64,000 bases of DNA from Vidua macroura (taxonomy: Eukaryota; Chordata; Aves; Passeriformes; Viduidae), in contig NC_071580.1 of the NCBI RefSeq assembly GCF_024509145.1, positions 22,992,501-23,056,500 on the forward strand, written 5' to 3'. The translations under genes were made by a program, and so were the position numbers. The notes under the pieces are model-generated. The model was not told the DNA's origin. It saw nothing but the letters and a program-made list of their open reading frames with translations, and ran no database searches. Positions 1-10,149 of the stretch are shown piece by piece. The stretch's first letter is position 1; every line of letters begins with the position of its first letter.

Positions 1-866
1 AACCGTAGCAATCAACTAATTATTTCATCAAGCACTCATGTCTGTGTCTGTGCAACAGCATCCATTCAGCACAAGTGGGATGCTTCCACTGAGTTGTTGC
101 CAGTGTCATCACTTTATTGACTCTTCCTCAAAGAGCTGGAAGAAAACCTTGATGTGTTAGTAATTGTGAAAAGTGATATGTGCCAAGTTTCCCAAAACCC
201 AAGTCCATGTTGGCTGGTACATCTTTTTGGCTGGGATTGTTTCCAAGCCAACAGCAGTGTGGGCAGTAGTCCTGGGGACAGGAAGTTGCAAGAGGCAGAA
301 AGTCTGGCCAAGATGCAAGTGCTGCTATGGCTACACCTGAAAAACATCTGAAAACCACACAAACTCTTCAGTGAAATCTACCTAGGTAACTGGGTTGGTA
401 CTCGGTACAAAGTCTGGATTACAGTTTAAAAAAAGAACTGGAATGTATGCTCTCTGCACTTAACAATAAGCCCTTTATTTGTAAAACAATTTTAGCTAAC
501 TATGCCTGGTGATTCAGATGGTTCTTCAGGATTTGAAGGAAGTCAACAGCCTGTCTGTGCCTGTTTGTCAGTGGATGAGAGCAGGCTATTTGCTGTAAGA
601 AGTAAGATTGAAAGAATAGAGGTGTTGCAGGCAGACTGCCATCTTTCTCCCGTTATCTATATTCACTAAAGCTAAAAATACATGTTGTTGCTTTCAGTTC
701 TAATATTTGGTATATTCAATGCTTCATGAACCAGCCAGACAAAATGCTGCTTTATTGAAAATAGCAAAAGCCCACTGCAGATAAAGTGCAGCTTAAAAAG
801 ATTGCCTCTGCCTTAGCATTGGCCATCATGTCTCCCACACTTACCAAAATTCTGCACATTAGAAGA
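1..866. other. Unique noncoding sequence
   Basis: No repeat family, splice-bounded exon or RNA gene is recognisable here. The open frames are short and overlap on both strands, as expected by chance. Base composition is AT-rich with very few CpG dinucleotides, so nothing suggests a promoter. Confidence 0.5.
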
Positions 867-1658
867 TTAAAACTTAAGCAGAGGGTGACCTTTTATAGAC
901 ATGTTTCTGCTTATTACTCCCACTGAGCTCATCATTCCAAGAGCTTTTCTGTTGATTGCTATGAAAGGGGTCTTCTGAGGCTCTGCTCTTCTGCCTGGAC
1001 CCTTTAATGAAGGCGTTTCATCTTCTGAACTCCTACATGCAAATAAAGAAGCACTAGAATTTGTACTTTTAAGTAACAGGCGTGGGATAAACAGTCTTAC
1101 TTTTACAAACAAAATTACTGCCTTTGTAGGGAAAGGAAAAGACTTTAAATTTTTAAGTTTTTTTCCAGGCTGGTTTACAAACTGCAACATTGAGAAGCGT
1201 TTGCTGCTGGTTCTGTAAAGTGCATTGGAAAGAGCAGCCTCACCTTTGTTGCTGTGTGGATGGACCACATTGTTTGGAAAACAGCTGTGCAGGCTTTCAA
1301 GAGTGGTCTTTGCACTTTTCTGGGTGCTCCCCCCTGCTCCATTCAGCTGGACATTCACTTTCCCAATGGCCAGTGGCTGCTTTGTGGAGCTGGGCTGTCC
1401 CAGCCATCCCTGTGGGTGTTTGCTGCTCTCATTGCAGAGCCAGTGTTTATTGTAGAGGTGGGGGGGTCCCTGAGGAGGCTGTTTTGGGGCTGCTGCCCCT
1501 GGGGACAGACAGCTGGTGCAGTGTATGGCATTTCCTGCTTGCTTGCAGAAGTGGAAGCTGGAAATCCAGCCCGCTGTTCTCACAGACAGTGATCTATTAG
1601 ATTGGTATGAATGTATACAGAAGTCTCTTCGCAAGCCAAAAGCGAGCACTTCTAACAC
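867..1658 (-). other. Long open frame of unknown status, 263 codons
   Basis: This is the longest uninterrupted ATG-initiated frame in the window and it does not lie in a recognised repeat. The predicted product has no motif I recognise: no signal peptide, no transmembrane segment, no zinc-finger or catalytic signature. It is rich in serine, lysine and proline. A second open frame of 136 codons lies on the plus strand inside it (1190-1600), so the openness may reflect local base composition (a relatively GC-rich, stop-poor patch) rather than selection. No polyadenylation signal or CpG-rich promoter is obvious next to it. It could be a chance frame, part of a long noncoding transcript or an unspliced terminal exon. 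I favour chance. Confidence 0.12.
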
Positions 1659-4600
1659 TTCTTTTCCTGAATAGTCTTTCTCTTGGCAATATTTTATTGT
1701 CCAACTTTTAATAAAGTCTTGTGAAGCAGCAGTAAAGCAGAATATGAAGGTATTACCTTCACCAGGATATCAAATATGTAGGAAGAAAATTGCAGCTAGC
1801 CCAATACTTCAGTTTGACAGTTAAGCTATATTGTAACAATACGTGCATGTGGACCATTCACAGATGGTATTGTACCTGTAAATTAAACTACATTAAATCT
1901 TCAAGCATCCAGTGGGAGATTTTTCCCATCTCCTCTCTCCTTAATATGCAGAGGAATTTGGTCCAATTAATTTTTCCAGCATAAGAATTATGAAGGATCC
2001 TATTACTGCTTTTTAAATGGATTTCACTAGGGGTTAGAGCTTCAGGATACAGTGTCCTGAAGAATCCCTCTGGCAATATCTGGAAAGAAACATCAGTGTC
2101 ATGGTCTTTCTATTTTTAATGCACTTCACTATGGAAACAGTTCCATGCTTCTCTGCTGTCTGTCCATCTCCCTAGTAATTTTGAACTGTTGGATGACATA
2201 AATCAAATGTGACAGAGGTAGAGGTCTTAAAAGATAATTAACTTCCCACAGCTTTTGTGCAAGTTGCTGTCTGGATAGAGATGAAATTCTACTTTATACC
2301 TTCATAAACTTAGTCTGTAGAGTATGTTGAACCTTTGCTGGAGAATTTAATGAATTTACAAAGAAAGGAATTTACCTTCCATACTCTAATTATGGGTGAT
2401 ACTGGAGCTGGAGCAGGTAAAGCTGCTTCTGTAATTCCCAACACTTGCTGAACTGTGTGCTTGTGCTCAAGGCACTTGGACCTGGGCAGAAAGAGCACAG
2501 AGACTTTGCTCTTGGTCAGTGCTAAAAGCCACTGACAGAGCTTTGGGTTTAAAGGGTTACTTTTGATTGAAGGTGCTTTAGGTACTTTTGCTGTATCTAA
2601 ACTTGTGCTTGTGATCTCGGTGTGGCCACCTTCCCAGGCCAGGAGTTCTGCTGGTCAGTGTGCCTGGGGGTTTGGGGCAGGGAGGCCAATTTTGTGTATT
2701 TTGTTGCTGTATTTAGGGGTGTAAGCTGGTTCACCACTGCAGTGTTGTTGGATCACGTGCTGTACACCTATGCTCATACCAGTTTTTATTCTCTAATGTA
2801 CCTCATGACCACTGCTTTGTTTTGGACCCTGTCTGAGGTAGAACAAACTGCTTTTTGGGGCTTTTAACAATCAAGGTCCCTGTTCACCCACCCACCCACA
2901 ATTCTGACCTCAGCCACTGCCCCAAGAGAATGGATTTCCTGACGAATTTCTCCTCCAGACTGTGGCTACATCCAAGTGTAAACTGTGGGATGACTTTCTG
3001 ATTTTCTAAAGCTATCATTTTGATGAGTTTTTAATGATTTATTAGCCTAACTGCTGTTTTGAATGCTGTTAAACCCATTTTTAAAACACCAGGGTTGCAA
3101 CAAAGTCTTAAATTTGCTACTTTTACAAGCATCTCCTGGATTTGCATTTTCTGTGAATGCTTTGCCTGTCTTTTGTACACACCTGAGCAGAAGAAATCAT
3201 AACAAAGGCATATAAAAAATCCTGTTCTCATATTTCAACTTGTCTTACAGCACAAGAATAAAGAAATGCTCACTGATGAGAAGGAACATGCTCAAAAAGA
3301 TTTTGGGAAACAGTTTTCATGACAGAGAAGTGGTGTGGAGCATGTTGAGTCCTGGGAAATCATTAAGGCAAAGTGTGGCAGGGCTCAATGTCTTAAAGAC
3401 CAATAGCAGCAGAATAATGTAACATTTCTAGCTGCAGCAGGCAAATCAAATGTGCAGAGAATGCTGACACAGAACTGGCACAACTGTTGTGAAGGAGGTC
3501 ATTCAGTAGTTTAGGGTGGTTAATTTAGTTTTTGTACTTGTAAATGGAAATTGGCTAGAAATAAAAGGTAAAAACTATTTGTTTGACATGATAAGATGAG
3601 AAGGATCATGTTTCCTACATGTTCCAGCTACTTTTTCTCCTCTATTTCTCATTTCCAGCTAGACTGCCATCCCAGAAGTTTGATGGAGAAGAGCTGGAAG
3701 GAATAAGACACTTTTAAGGGATGGGGGGAAGTGATGATGTAAAGAAAGTACAATGAACTAACAGGCAATGTTTTTGGCACTCCTTTCTCTGACAAACACT
3801 TCCCAAACTCCTGCTGCCCTCTCTGCCTCAAGCAGGGAGGTATTTGATTGCAGATTTAAGGGAGGTGGGTAGCAAAGGACCCTTAAGCTTTGAAGCTTTT
3901 TTTCCCCTAAAAAAAAAGAGAAGTTTTTTGAAGGATTTGTTTTCCCCTGGGTGTGTGTTTGTGAGCAGTGCTGCAGGAGCTGTGCTGAGCCTGTGGGAGG
4001 GGAGAGCAGCCCAGTCCAGCAGTGCTTTAGGAGGTGGGTACCTCTCACAAAGATCACATTTAGCTTTGTGCCACAGGGGCAGCATTTGGCCAGTGTGGTG
4101 GAAGCATCTGAGAAGTTCAGAGCTTCTCTGGCTGCCTTCATGCCTGCTCTTCCACAGGGCAGGCTGTCTCAGACTGCAGCGTGTTCTTGGGTGGGCTGCT
4201 GGCAAATTTTATTTGCTCTGAAAATAGCTCTCAGTGGGTTTTGTGGGGAGGAAGAGAGATGGTTCTCTGCTGGTCTTCTCCAGCACTATTCAAAATGTTA
4301 AATTGCTCTGTGGCATGAGCAGAGCTGGATCCAATGTTGGAAGACATAGCAGAGATGGCTCAGGATGTGAGATTGATTATCCTTTAATTCATAAGGCTGG
4401 CTTTGGTAACCTTTTGATCTTTGTGCTCTCAGTTCCCCTGAAAAATTGTGTCTCAGAAGCTCTAGCATAGACCTCGCTATGGGAAAATGTAGCAGCAGTG
4501 CATGCAGCAAGGGAGCAAAGGACCATCTGTCTGGTGATTGAAGATGGAGCTTCTGAACAAACAAGTAGAAAACCCAGTCAGCTATCTCCAAATACAAAAT

Positions 4601-4660
4601 ATTTGGAAAGATGGGGAGAAAGGCCTTAAGCTCCTGTTGGAATATGGCTGCTTAAGGTAC
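1659..4660. other. Unique noncoding sequence
   Basis: Nothing gene-like is supported. It contains a short CCCA run near 2886-2903. Between about 3940 and 4220 there is a somewhat GC-richer patch with overlapping open frames on both strands, none recognisable. A splice-acceptor-like pyrimidine tract ends at about 3250, followed by a 60-codon frame (3240-3422), but the peptide is unremarkable. Confidence 0.45.
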
Positions 4661-4663
4661 AGT

Positions 4664-4680
4664 GTCCACCAGAGGGTTTG
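4664..4680 (+). promoter_or_regulatory. CTCF-like motif (weak candidate)
   Basis: The core CCACCAGAGGG fits the CTCF consensus (CCASYAGRKGGC) at its first eleven positions. The following bases (TTT) depart from the consensus, so affinity would be reduced. There is no other supporting context. Confidence 0.25.
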
Positions 4681-4796
4681 CAAAGACACCTGACTTACAA
4701 AGGGGCCCCAGGTCTATGCACCTCCCCAAGATCTGTTTATAGAAATTAGCATGAAGAAATGTTAAAGATTCCTTCAGGTAAAACCAGCTTTTTGTG

Positions 4797-4957
4797 TGCT
4801 TTTTTATTTTCTTGCTTTTCTGGGTTGGATTTAGGTGTTTTTTTTTTTCTGAGATTTGGTTATTTGGGTTTTTTTTCAGTTGGTTTGGTTTGGTTTAGGG
4901 GTTTTCTTGTCTGGTTGTTTTTTTTTTTTTTTTTTGTTTTGTTTTTTTTTTTTAATC
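4797..4957. repeat. T-rich / TTTGG low-complexity tract
   Basis: About 160 bases are made almost entirely of T runs broken by G doublets on the plus strand, ending in two long T homopolymers. The overlapping phenylalanine-rich open frame is an artefact of this composition. There is no tail structure or flanking duplication to show that it is a retroposon tail. Confidence 0.8.
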
Positions 4958-6703
4958 TTCCTGCCTTCTAAAACAAACTGGGGCTTTAACCAGTGTCATT
5001 TGCTGCTTCTGGTGGGATCTTTTTAGTTGCCACTAGAAGCTGTTTATGGACAGGTGTCACCTGTCCCTGGTGAGTTTATCTCAGTCATGCTTAAGGGCGA
5101 GCATAGAACTTCACAGGTTCTCTGCTTTATGTTAATACTTTAGGAGAAAACATAATGAGAATGCTTTGAAAATCGGGTAAATTAATTTATTTTAAAGTTC
5201 CAGGGAGGACCCAGGCCTTGATCCTGCAATGTAATTCACTCCTGAAGAGCTCATGGCAGCATTAGGACCTGTGCTTTTAAAAAACTTATTGGGAAGGTGT
5301 CTTCAAAAAATCTCAATATAGATTGGATAGCTCTTTAAAATAATTGGTTGGATATTAATTTCTGTGGCTCAGTGCAATTATGTTAATTATGGGGAACTCA
5401 TTAGGCACTAATGTAAATATTAGAACCCCTTCTGTAACATTCCCTGTAATTTAATGCTAATTCACAGAACATTATTAAACTGTTAATAGCCAGGGATGGA
5501 ATCCATTCAAGTACATCACACCTCACACAATCAGGAGAGCCTTGCAGCTGGGGAAGAACGTGTGTTACAGTCCACACACGATTTGAACACACAGTCATGA
5601 GCTGTTGGCAGCCTTCCCATCACAAATTAGAGGAGACTTAGAGCAAACTCTCAGGGGGCTCTTGGTGTATTGGCTGACCTGGCCTTGCCAGTCCTCATGA
5701 CCACCATGAATGCTGGTTCTGTGGCTAAATTACTGCATAACTTTCTATCTCATGTCATCTGTTTGGAAACCCAGATGATTACATCTCCTACATAATTTTA
5801 AAATCTAGCATGCTAGCAAAGGCAGTTTCCCAATCTTGTGTTTATTTTGTAACCATGCACTTTAGATTTCCTTGGCACAGGGGTTGCGAATAGTTCTGTT
5901 CACACACACAGCTTGCAGTTGTCTGATTCAGCCTGTAGTCATTTGATAATGCTGGTGCAAGAGGGGATGACCTAGTTGTTTTTCATGAAATAGTCACATC
6001 TGTTATTTTGATAGTCAAGGGGCCAAAATGGTAGAAATTTAGTCAGTTTGAAATAACTGGGTGAGGGACAATGAATTCCAGGCTTTGGAAGATGTTATAT
6101 TTTAATATAGAGCTTTATATTCTGAAGTGACAAAAACACAACCTGAAATAAGTGCTGACATGAGATCTGACTAAAATTTCGGTGCTTAAATTGCTGTTCG
6201 GAAGAAGTCTACGTAGCTGCTGTTGAACCTCTGGGAGGGATTTAAATACAAGAAGCTTGGCCACCTGGACTTGTGCTGGTGCCTTGGCAGGCCTGGAGAG
6301 CTGCACCCAAACCCCCCCAGGGTGGGGACTCTGGGTGCCTGTCCCCATCCATGCCCTGTGGAGCTCAGGGGCGAAGAGCTGTGCTGCTGGAGGGAGGCCA
6401 CTCCCAGCCTGCCTGTGGCTCCTGCTTCCACAGTTTGCTGCTGCATATGTTTTTATTTTTGACATTTGGCTGAGGAAAGCAGAGGGACCTGAATTCACCT
6501 GCCTGACCTGCCTGATGTGTGGATTCATATCCCTGTTGTGCTGCAGGGTGCTGAAGCCACGAGGCAGCTGCAGTTTGGGCAGCAGGCATGCCCATCCCCC
6601 TCACTGAAGGGTTTGGGAAGAGTGGTCTAAATGTGCAAAAAGAAGGAGAGCAAATGCCTGGAAGGTTAGGAATGTGGGCTCCAGGACTCAAGTCAGGGTA
6701 ATG
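4958..6703. other. Unique noncoding sequence with an AT-rich block
   Basis: No gene or mobile element is recognised. The part around 5330-5520 is rich in homeodomain-type cores (TAATT, ATTA) in otherwise complex sequence, which is the kind of composition seen in conserved noncoding elements; conservation cannot be judged from one sequence. From 6115 to 6780 overlapping open frames occur on both strands in a GC-richer patch; none resembles a known protein. Confidence 0.4.
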
Positions 6704-6709
6704 TATATA

Positions 6710-7285
6710 TGTTGGAACCCTGGTTGCTGAGAATTTCAGACTTTCTGTGCTGATAGGCACTGACCCCCAAGAGAACACTGCATTTCACCTGAGGCCGTGG
6801 AGAAGGCTTCCAAAATTGAATGATAGCGCTGGGATTGTGGGTCTGGAGTTTGAATAGAAGTGTGTAATGTCATATGGTGGAAAACTTAGAGTTTAAGGGT
6901 TTAGGATATAATAATATATACAGAGCTAAGATGGAGGTTTTAGCGCGAAGGCTGGTCCTTCTTCTTCATCTTCTTAATGGGTTTGTGTGGTTTTTTGTAA
7001 TTGGAAAAAAAATCCACATTGTGGGCCACGGGTAGTTGGTTATCAGGTTAAAAGTAAAAATAATTTAGGTGTCATTTCTTAATTGGACAGTTTATCCTTA
7101 AAAGGCCTTGTAGAGAGAGAGATATGTCTCAATTTTTAGTTTGTTAGAATGAAGTGCTGTAGAACTCAGGGTTTGTGAGACTGTAACATAGATAAGAATT
7201 AACAAACATCTGAGTCTGAACAAGAAATTCCGTCTCACCCATTTAATCCCGACCCTGCCAGAAAAAAGAAGCAAAAGAATGGGCA
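6710..7285 (+). mobile_element. Solo LTR, class II (ERVK-like), family L1 copy 1
   Basis: The element begins TGTTGGAACC and ends GGGCA. It is flanked on both sides by TATATA (6704-6709 and 7286-7291), which fits a 6-bp target-site duplication of ERVK-type integrases, although a TA-rich hexamer is weaker proof than a complex one. The same sequence recurs at 31558-32152 and 38574-39158 on this strand and at 47007-47628 inverted. The position of the polyadenylation signal in the other copies (AATAAACATC near the 3' end) sets the orientation. That signal is mutated here to AACAAACATC. No internal retroviral sequence follows. The antisense frame starting MFSWGSVP is an LTR by-product, not a gene. 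Confidence 0.85.
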
Positions 7286-7895
7286 TATATATTCTCTGAA
7301 ATGATTTTGTTAAAATCTTTGTCATCATCATCCCCTTGATCCCCAGAGACCCAGAGTTCCTCGAGCTCCCATCCAGGAGGAGCACACGAGGAGTGGAACC
7401 TCCTTGCTCCTGTTTATAAAGGAGCAAGGAAAACACCACCTTTCCCATCCTCCAGAGGCAGCTGGGCCGTGGGCTCCCAGTGCAGAGGTTCAAACACACT
7501 CTGGACATTTTCTTCTTCTGTGATCTGAAGGCAGCGAATATCAAATATGCTGATGCCAGCCAGCCCTCCACTGGGGCTGGGAGCAGCCTGCACGCTCCCT
7601 CTGCCCAGGCTGGTTTGGGAGTGTCTGTCTCTCAGGGTTGTGATAATTTCTGTCCTGTGATCAGACACCTGAAAGCTGAGGCACAGTCTAACTCCTCAGA
7701 GACTCGAACCGAAGATTTCCTGCTTTAATGGGCTGCATTGCCCTCAGCACTAACTTTTCTCCCTTCTAGAAACAATGTCGCAGTAGGAGTCTTGCTGGTT
7801 TAATAAACATGGAATTTTGAGACCATTAAAAAATCTTATTTTTAAAATTTTCATTAAATGATCAGTTTGAAATGACTTTATTTACCATCTTTAAC
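7286..7895. other. Non-repetitive stretch between LTR and CTCF-like site
   Basis: Apart from the candidate exon at 7440-7570, no element is recognised. Around 7740-7790 a pyrimidine-rich run ends in CTTCTAG, a possible plus-strand acceptor with no convincing exon behind it. Confidence 0.4.
7440..7570 (-). other. Candidate coding exon of an unidentified gene (unconfirmed)
   Basis: On the minus strand a 131-base block is bounded by a pyrimidine-containing acceptor (CTCCCAGCCCCAG before 7570) and an AAAG|GTGGTG donor-like junction at 7440/7439. Read in the open phase it gives a balanced, protein-like peptide that includes ISIFDIRCLQ, ITEEENVQSV and FEPLHWEPTA. The surrounding open frame is 84 codons. 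I do not recognise the protein, and no neighbouring exon is evident. The donor is weak (GTGGTG rather than GTRAGT). It sits about 150 bases beyond an LTR. Alternatives are a chance frame or a relic of a retroposed gene. Confidence 0.2.
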
Positions 7896-7912
7896 AGCAC
7901 CATCTGGTGGCT
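7896..7912 (-). promoter_or_regulatory. Putative CTCF binding site
   Basis: Read on the minus strand the sequence is GCCACCAGATGGTGCT. It matches the CTCF core CCASYAGRKGGCRS at all but one position (T for C in the twelfth). CTCF is the zinc-finger protein that organises chromatin loops and boundaries, and motif orientation matters for loop direction. The site lies 8 bases upstream of one copy of a 32-bp repeat (7920-7951). The motif alone does not show occupancy. Confidence 0.45.
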
Positions 7913-7919
7913 CTCAGGG

Positions 7920-7951
7920 AATGTTGACATTAGCCATGGTTAGAGCTGTTA
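7920..7951 (+). repeat. Dispersed 32-bp repeat, copy 1
   Basis: This copy starts AATGTTGACATTAGCCATGG. A second copy in the same orientation starts at 8910 and differs at only about three positions over 32 bases. The copies are about 990 bases apart in otherwise unique sequence. The family is not one I recognise. Similarity fades into AT-rich sequence downstream in both. Confidence 0.6.
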
Positions 7952-8909
7952 CTTGCATCATTACAGTGTGAAATACTTGGTTTGTTAAGAATGCCAGAGG
8001 AGATGTGTGGATTCTGTATGGGTAAATATGGCAAAAATAAGTAGATTTGACAACAGCATGTTGCTGAAATGTGTGAGGTAAAGTAGGGCAGAACTCCAGG
8101 GCTGTATGTGCATAAATATTTGAGTACTAGAAGAGCGGTATTTTCTCATTCCTGTAATATGTTTAAAGATGCCTACTTGCCATACAAAATCTATTATTAA
8201 AGATTATTTTATATTTGCCTCTAATCTTCTTACATATATGTGGAGTCAGGAGAGATCAGCAAAGTCACTGATTGGAAGAGCAGGCTGCTGAGCAGCATGG
8301 GGAATTTATAATATATTGGGGGCTTAGGAATGTAAACTTTCATTTTGATTTATTCAGTCTCAGCAAACAGAGGGTGGATATCACAGCAGTGAGCAAGGAG
8401 GTAAAAAGAGGATCCACATTCAGCCAGGGAAGCCTCGAAAGACAGCCAAAGGCAGAATCTCTTTCTGCTGTGAGCCTTTGTGTACTACACAGGACTGAAG
8501 AATGCTTTCTGGAGCTGATGGCCATAGAGATGCCATTAGATTTTCTGCACAGGAATTTCAGAGTGGGCAAAGTCTGCTTCTGGTCCTTCTTCCCCCAGCT
8601 GGAACTCAGCTCATCAGTGTTCAGTGTGCTGCTTCTCATTAGTGATTTATGAGTGCAGTAAGTGTAAGGTCACACGGATTTTGATCTTTGTTCTCACTGT
8701 AACAGCTGATGATGCTGCATGGAGCTCCTGCTTGTATTTTGGTCTCTGTGCTATCTCAAAGATCCAATTCCTTCAGTGTTAGGTGATCCCTCTGGCTAGG
8801 TATGTTGTGGGCAATTATGGCTGTGTACAACAAGCCTTGGCATCAGCAGCTTAGCACTGGCTTCAATAACCAGAAGCAGAATTTGTGCTTGGCTGTTTGT
8901 AAGGCAGGT
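7952..8909. other. Unique noncoding sequence
   Basis: This stretch includes a 126-codon plus-strand open frame (8272-8652) with an overlapping 99-codon antisense frame. Neither has recognisable motifs and I treat both as chance. Nothing else is seen. Confidence 0.4.
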
Positions 8910-8941
8910 AATGTTGATATTAGCCATGGCTAGAGCTGTTT
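8910..8941 (+). repeat. Dispersed 32-bp repeat, copy 2
   Basis: This copy starts AATGTTGATATTAGCCATGG and parallels copy 1 at 7920-7951 in the same orientation. Unlike copy 1, it has no CTCF-like motif directly upstream. Confidence 0.6.
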
Positions 8942-9369
8942 CTTAAATTATTCCATTATTATTTGTAAGTCAATTCAGTTGCAGAGCAGAATCCTTTCCA
9001 GAGAAGAGCTTCCTATGTCTTCCCTTTGCTTTGTCCCCTGTTTGCTAACATGAAATAAAAGTGACCTGGAAAATATAAAATCAAGTGTTACAACTGCTAG
9101 TTATTATTTCTGAGGAATGTAGATTATTTTTTTTTAAAAAGTCTATTTGGAAAAAGTCTTTTTTATTGAGAAAGACCAAGTTAAATGATGGCAGGAAGCA
9201 AAAGTGGTGCCTGTTTTTTCCTCTGAAACAGTATTTTGTGTATTTCCACTGAGCTTTCTGCTTCATCTCTGGAATGAAAGTGAAATAGCAAGCGATGAAA
9301 ATAGTGATGAAAGCGACGATGAGGATTTATGCGTATAATAATCATCTGCAGATATTAAAGCTTTGCAGT

Positions 9370-9530
9370 ACCCTTTTTCAGAGATATTCGTATGAGTCAG
9401 TGAGATCTGATGACTTGCTCAAGGTCACAGAGCAAGTTTGTGGCAGAGACAGAAATAGAAATTGCATCTTGAGAGTCAGGACAGTCTCATATTCCTGGGC
9501 TTCCTCTTACAAACACTGTTATGCTGCATG
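9370..9530 (-). mobile_element. MIR-type SINE relic (CORE-SINE), antisense
   Basis: The segment carries TGACTTGCTCAAGGTCACAG followed by a GCAAGT...GTGGCAGAG block, which is the antisense of the well-known MIR head and core region (GTGACCTTGGGCAAGT in sense). The upstream CCCTTTTTCAGAG part corresponds to the MIR stretch around CTCATCTGTAAAATGGGG. The downstream CTTACAAACACTGTTATGCTGC part corresponds to the tRNA-related head. MIRs are ancient amniote SINEs and are sparse in birds, so this copy is a very old, diverged insertion. The overlapping 78-codon open frame is incidental. Confidence 0.65.
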
Positions 9531-10149
9531 ATGTGGCATTGCCTCAGGCTGTGAAGGAAGTGAGCTTAGCTGTGCATGCTGGGTTTAAAAACTTACTTTT
9601 GCATCTTCAAAATTGCCTTGGCTACGTTAACTTCAGTCAAATTAACATGACACTAAAATCTACAGAAACAGTGGTTGGAAGGTAATCTGTTTTTTTATGT
9701 GTTGGTGAGGAAAGTGTTGAATGCTTACCCCAGGTACCTCCAATATAACCACCCTCCCTGATGGGTGATTATGGGTCACCACAACTAATTAATGGGTCAC
9801 CCTGCTTGTGCAGGGCTGAGCCTGCCATGATCACAGCAGTCACGATGTACAGTCTGCCCTGTGGAGTTGAAGGGAACCACTGTCTGTGGTATCAACATCT
9901 GGAGCTGCCCTATTGCAATGTGAAAACTCTTCTCACTTTTGGCCCCACCATAATGCCCTAAATTCTGCTTTTCTAACCAAAAATGGTTCCTCTTAGTGCT
10001 GAATAATACACAAACCTGGTTCAGAGCATCAGTCCAAAATCAGAAATAGTTTAGTTAATTCCAGGGTCCATGGAGGAGAAACAGAAGCCAAATAATCTGT
10101 TGCAGCCATGTTCCACTTCAAGAGGTACGTGGAGATGGGGAAATAGCTC
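9531..10149. other. Unique noncoding sequence
   Basis: No repeat or gene is recognised. A local repetition of the word ATGGGTCACC occurs at about 9770-9800. Confidence 0.4.

Noticed and set aside
6365..6778. Recurring MFSWGSVP-type peptide, also near 31626 and 38642
   Set aside because: The repetition is explained by the three homologous L1 LTRs, read antisense; it is not a gene family.
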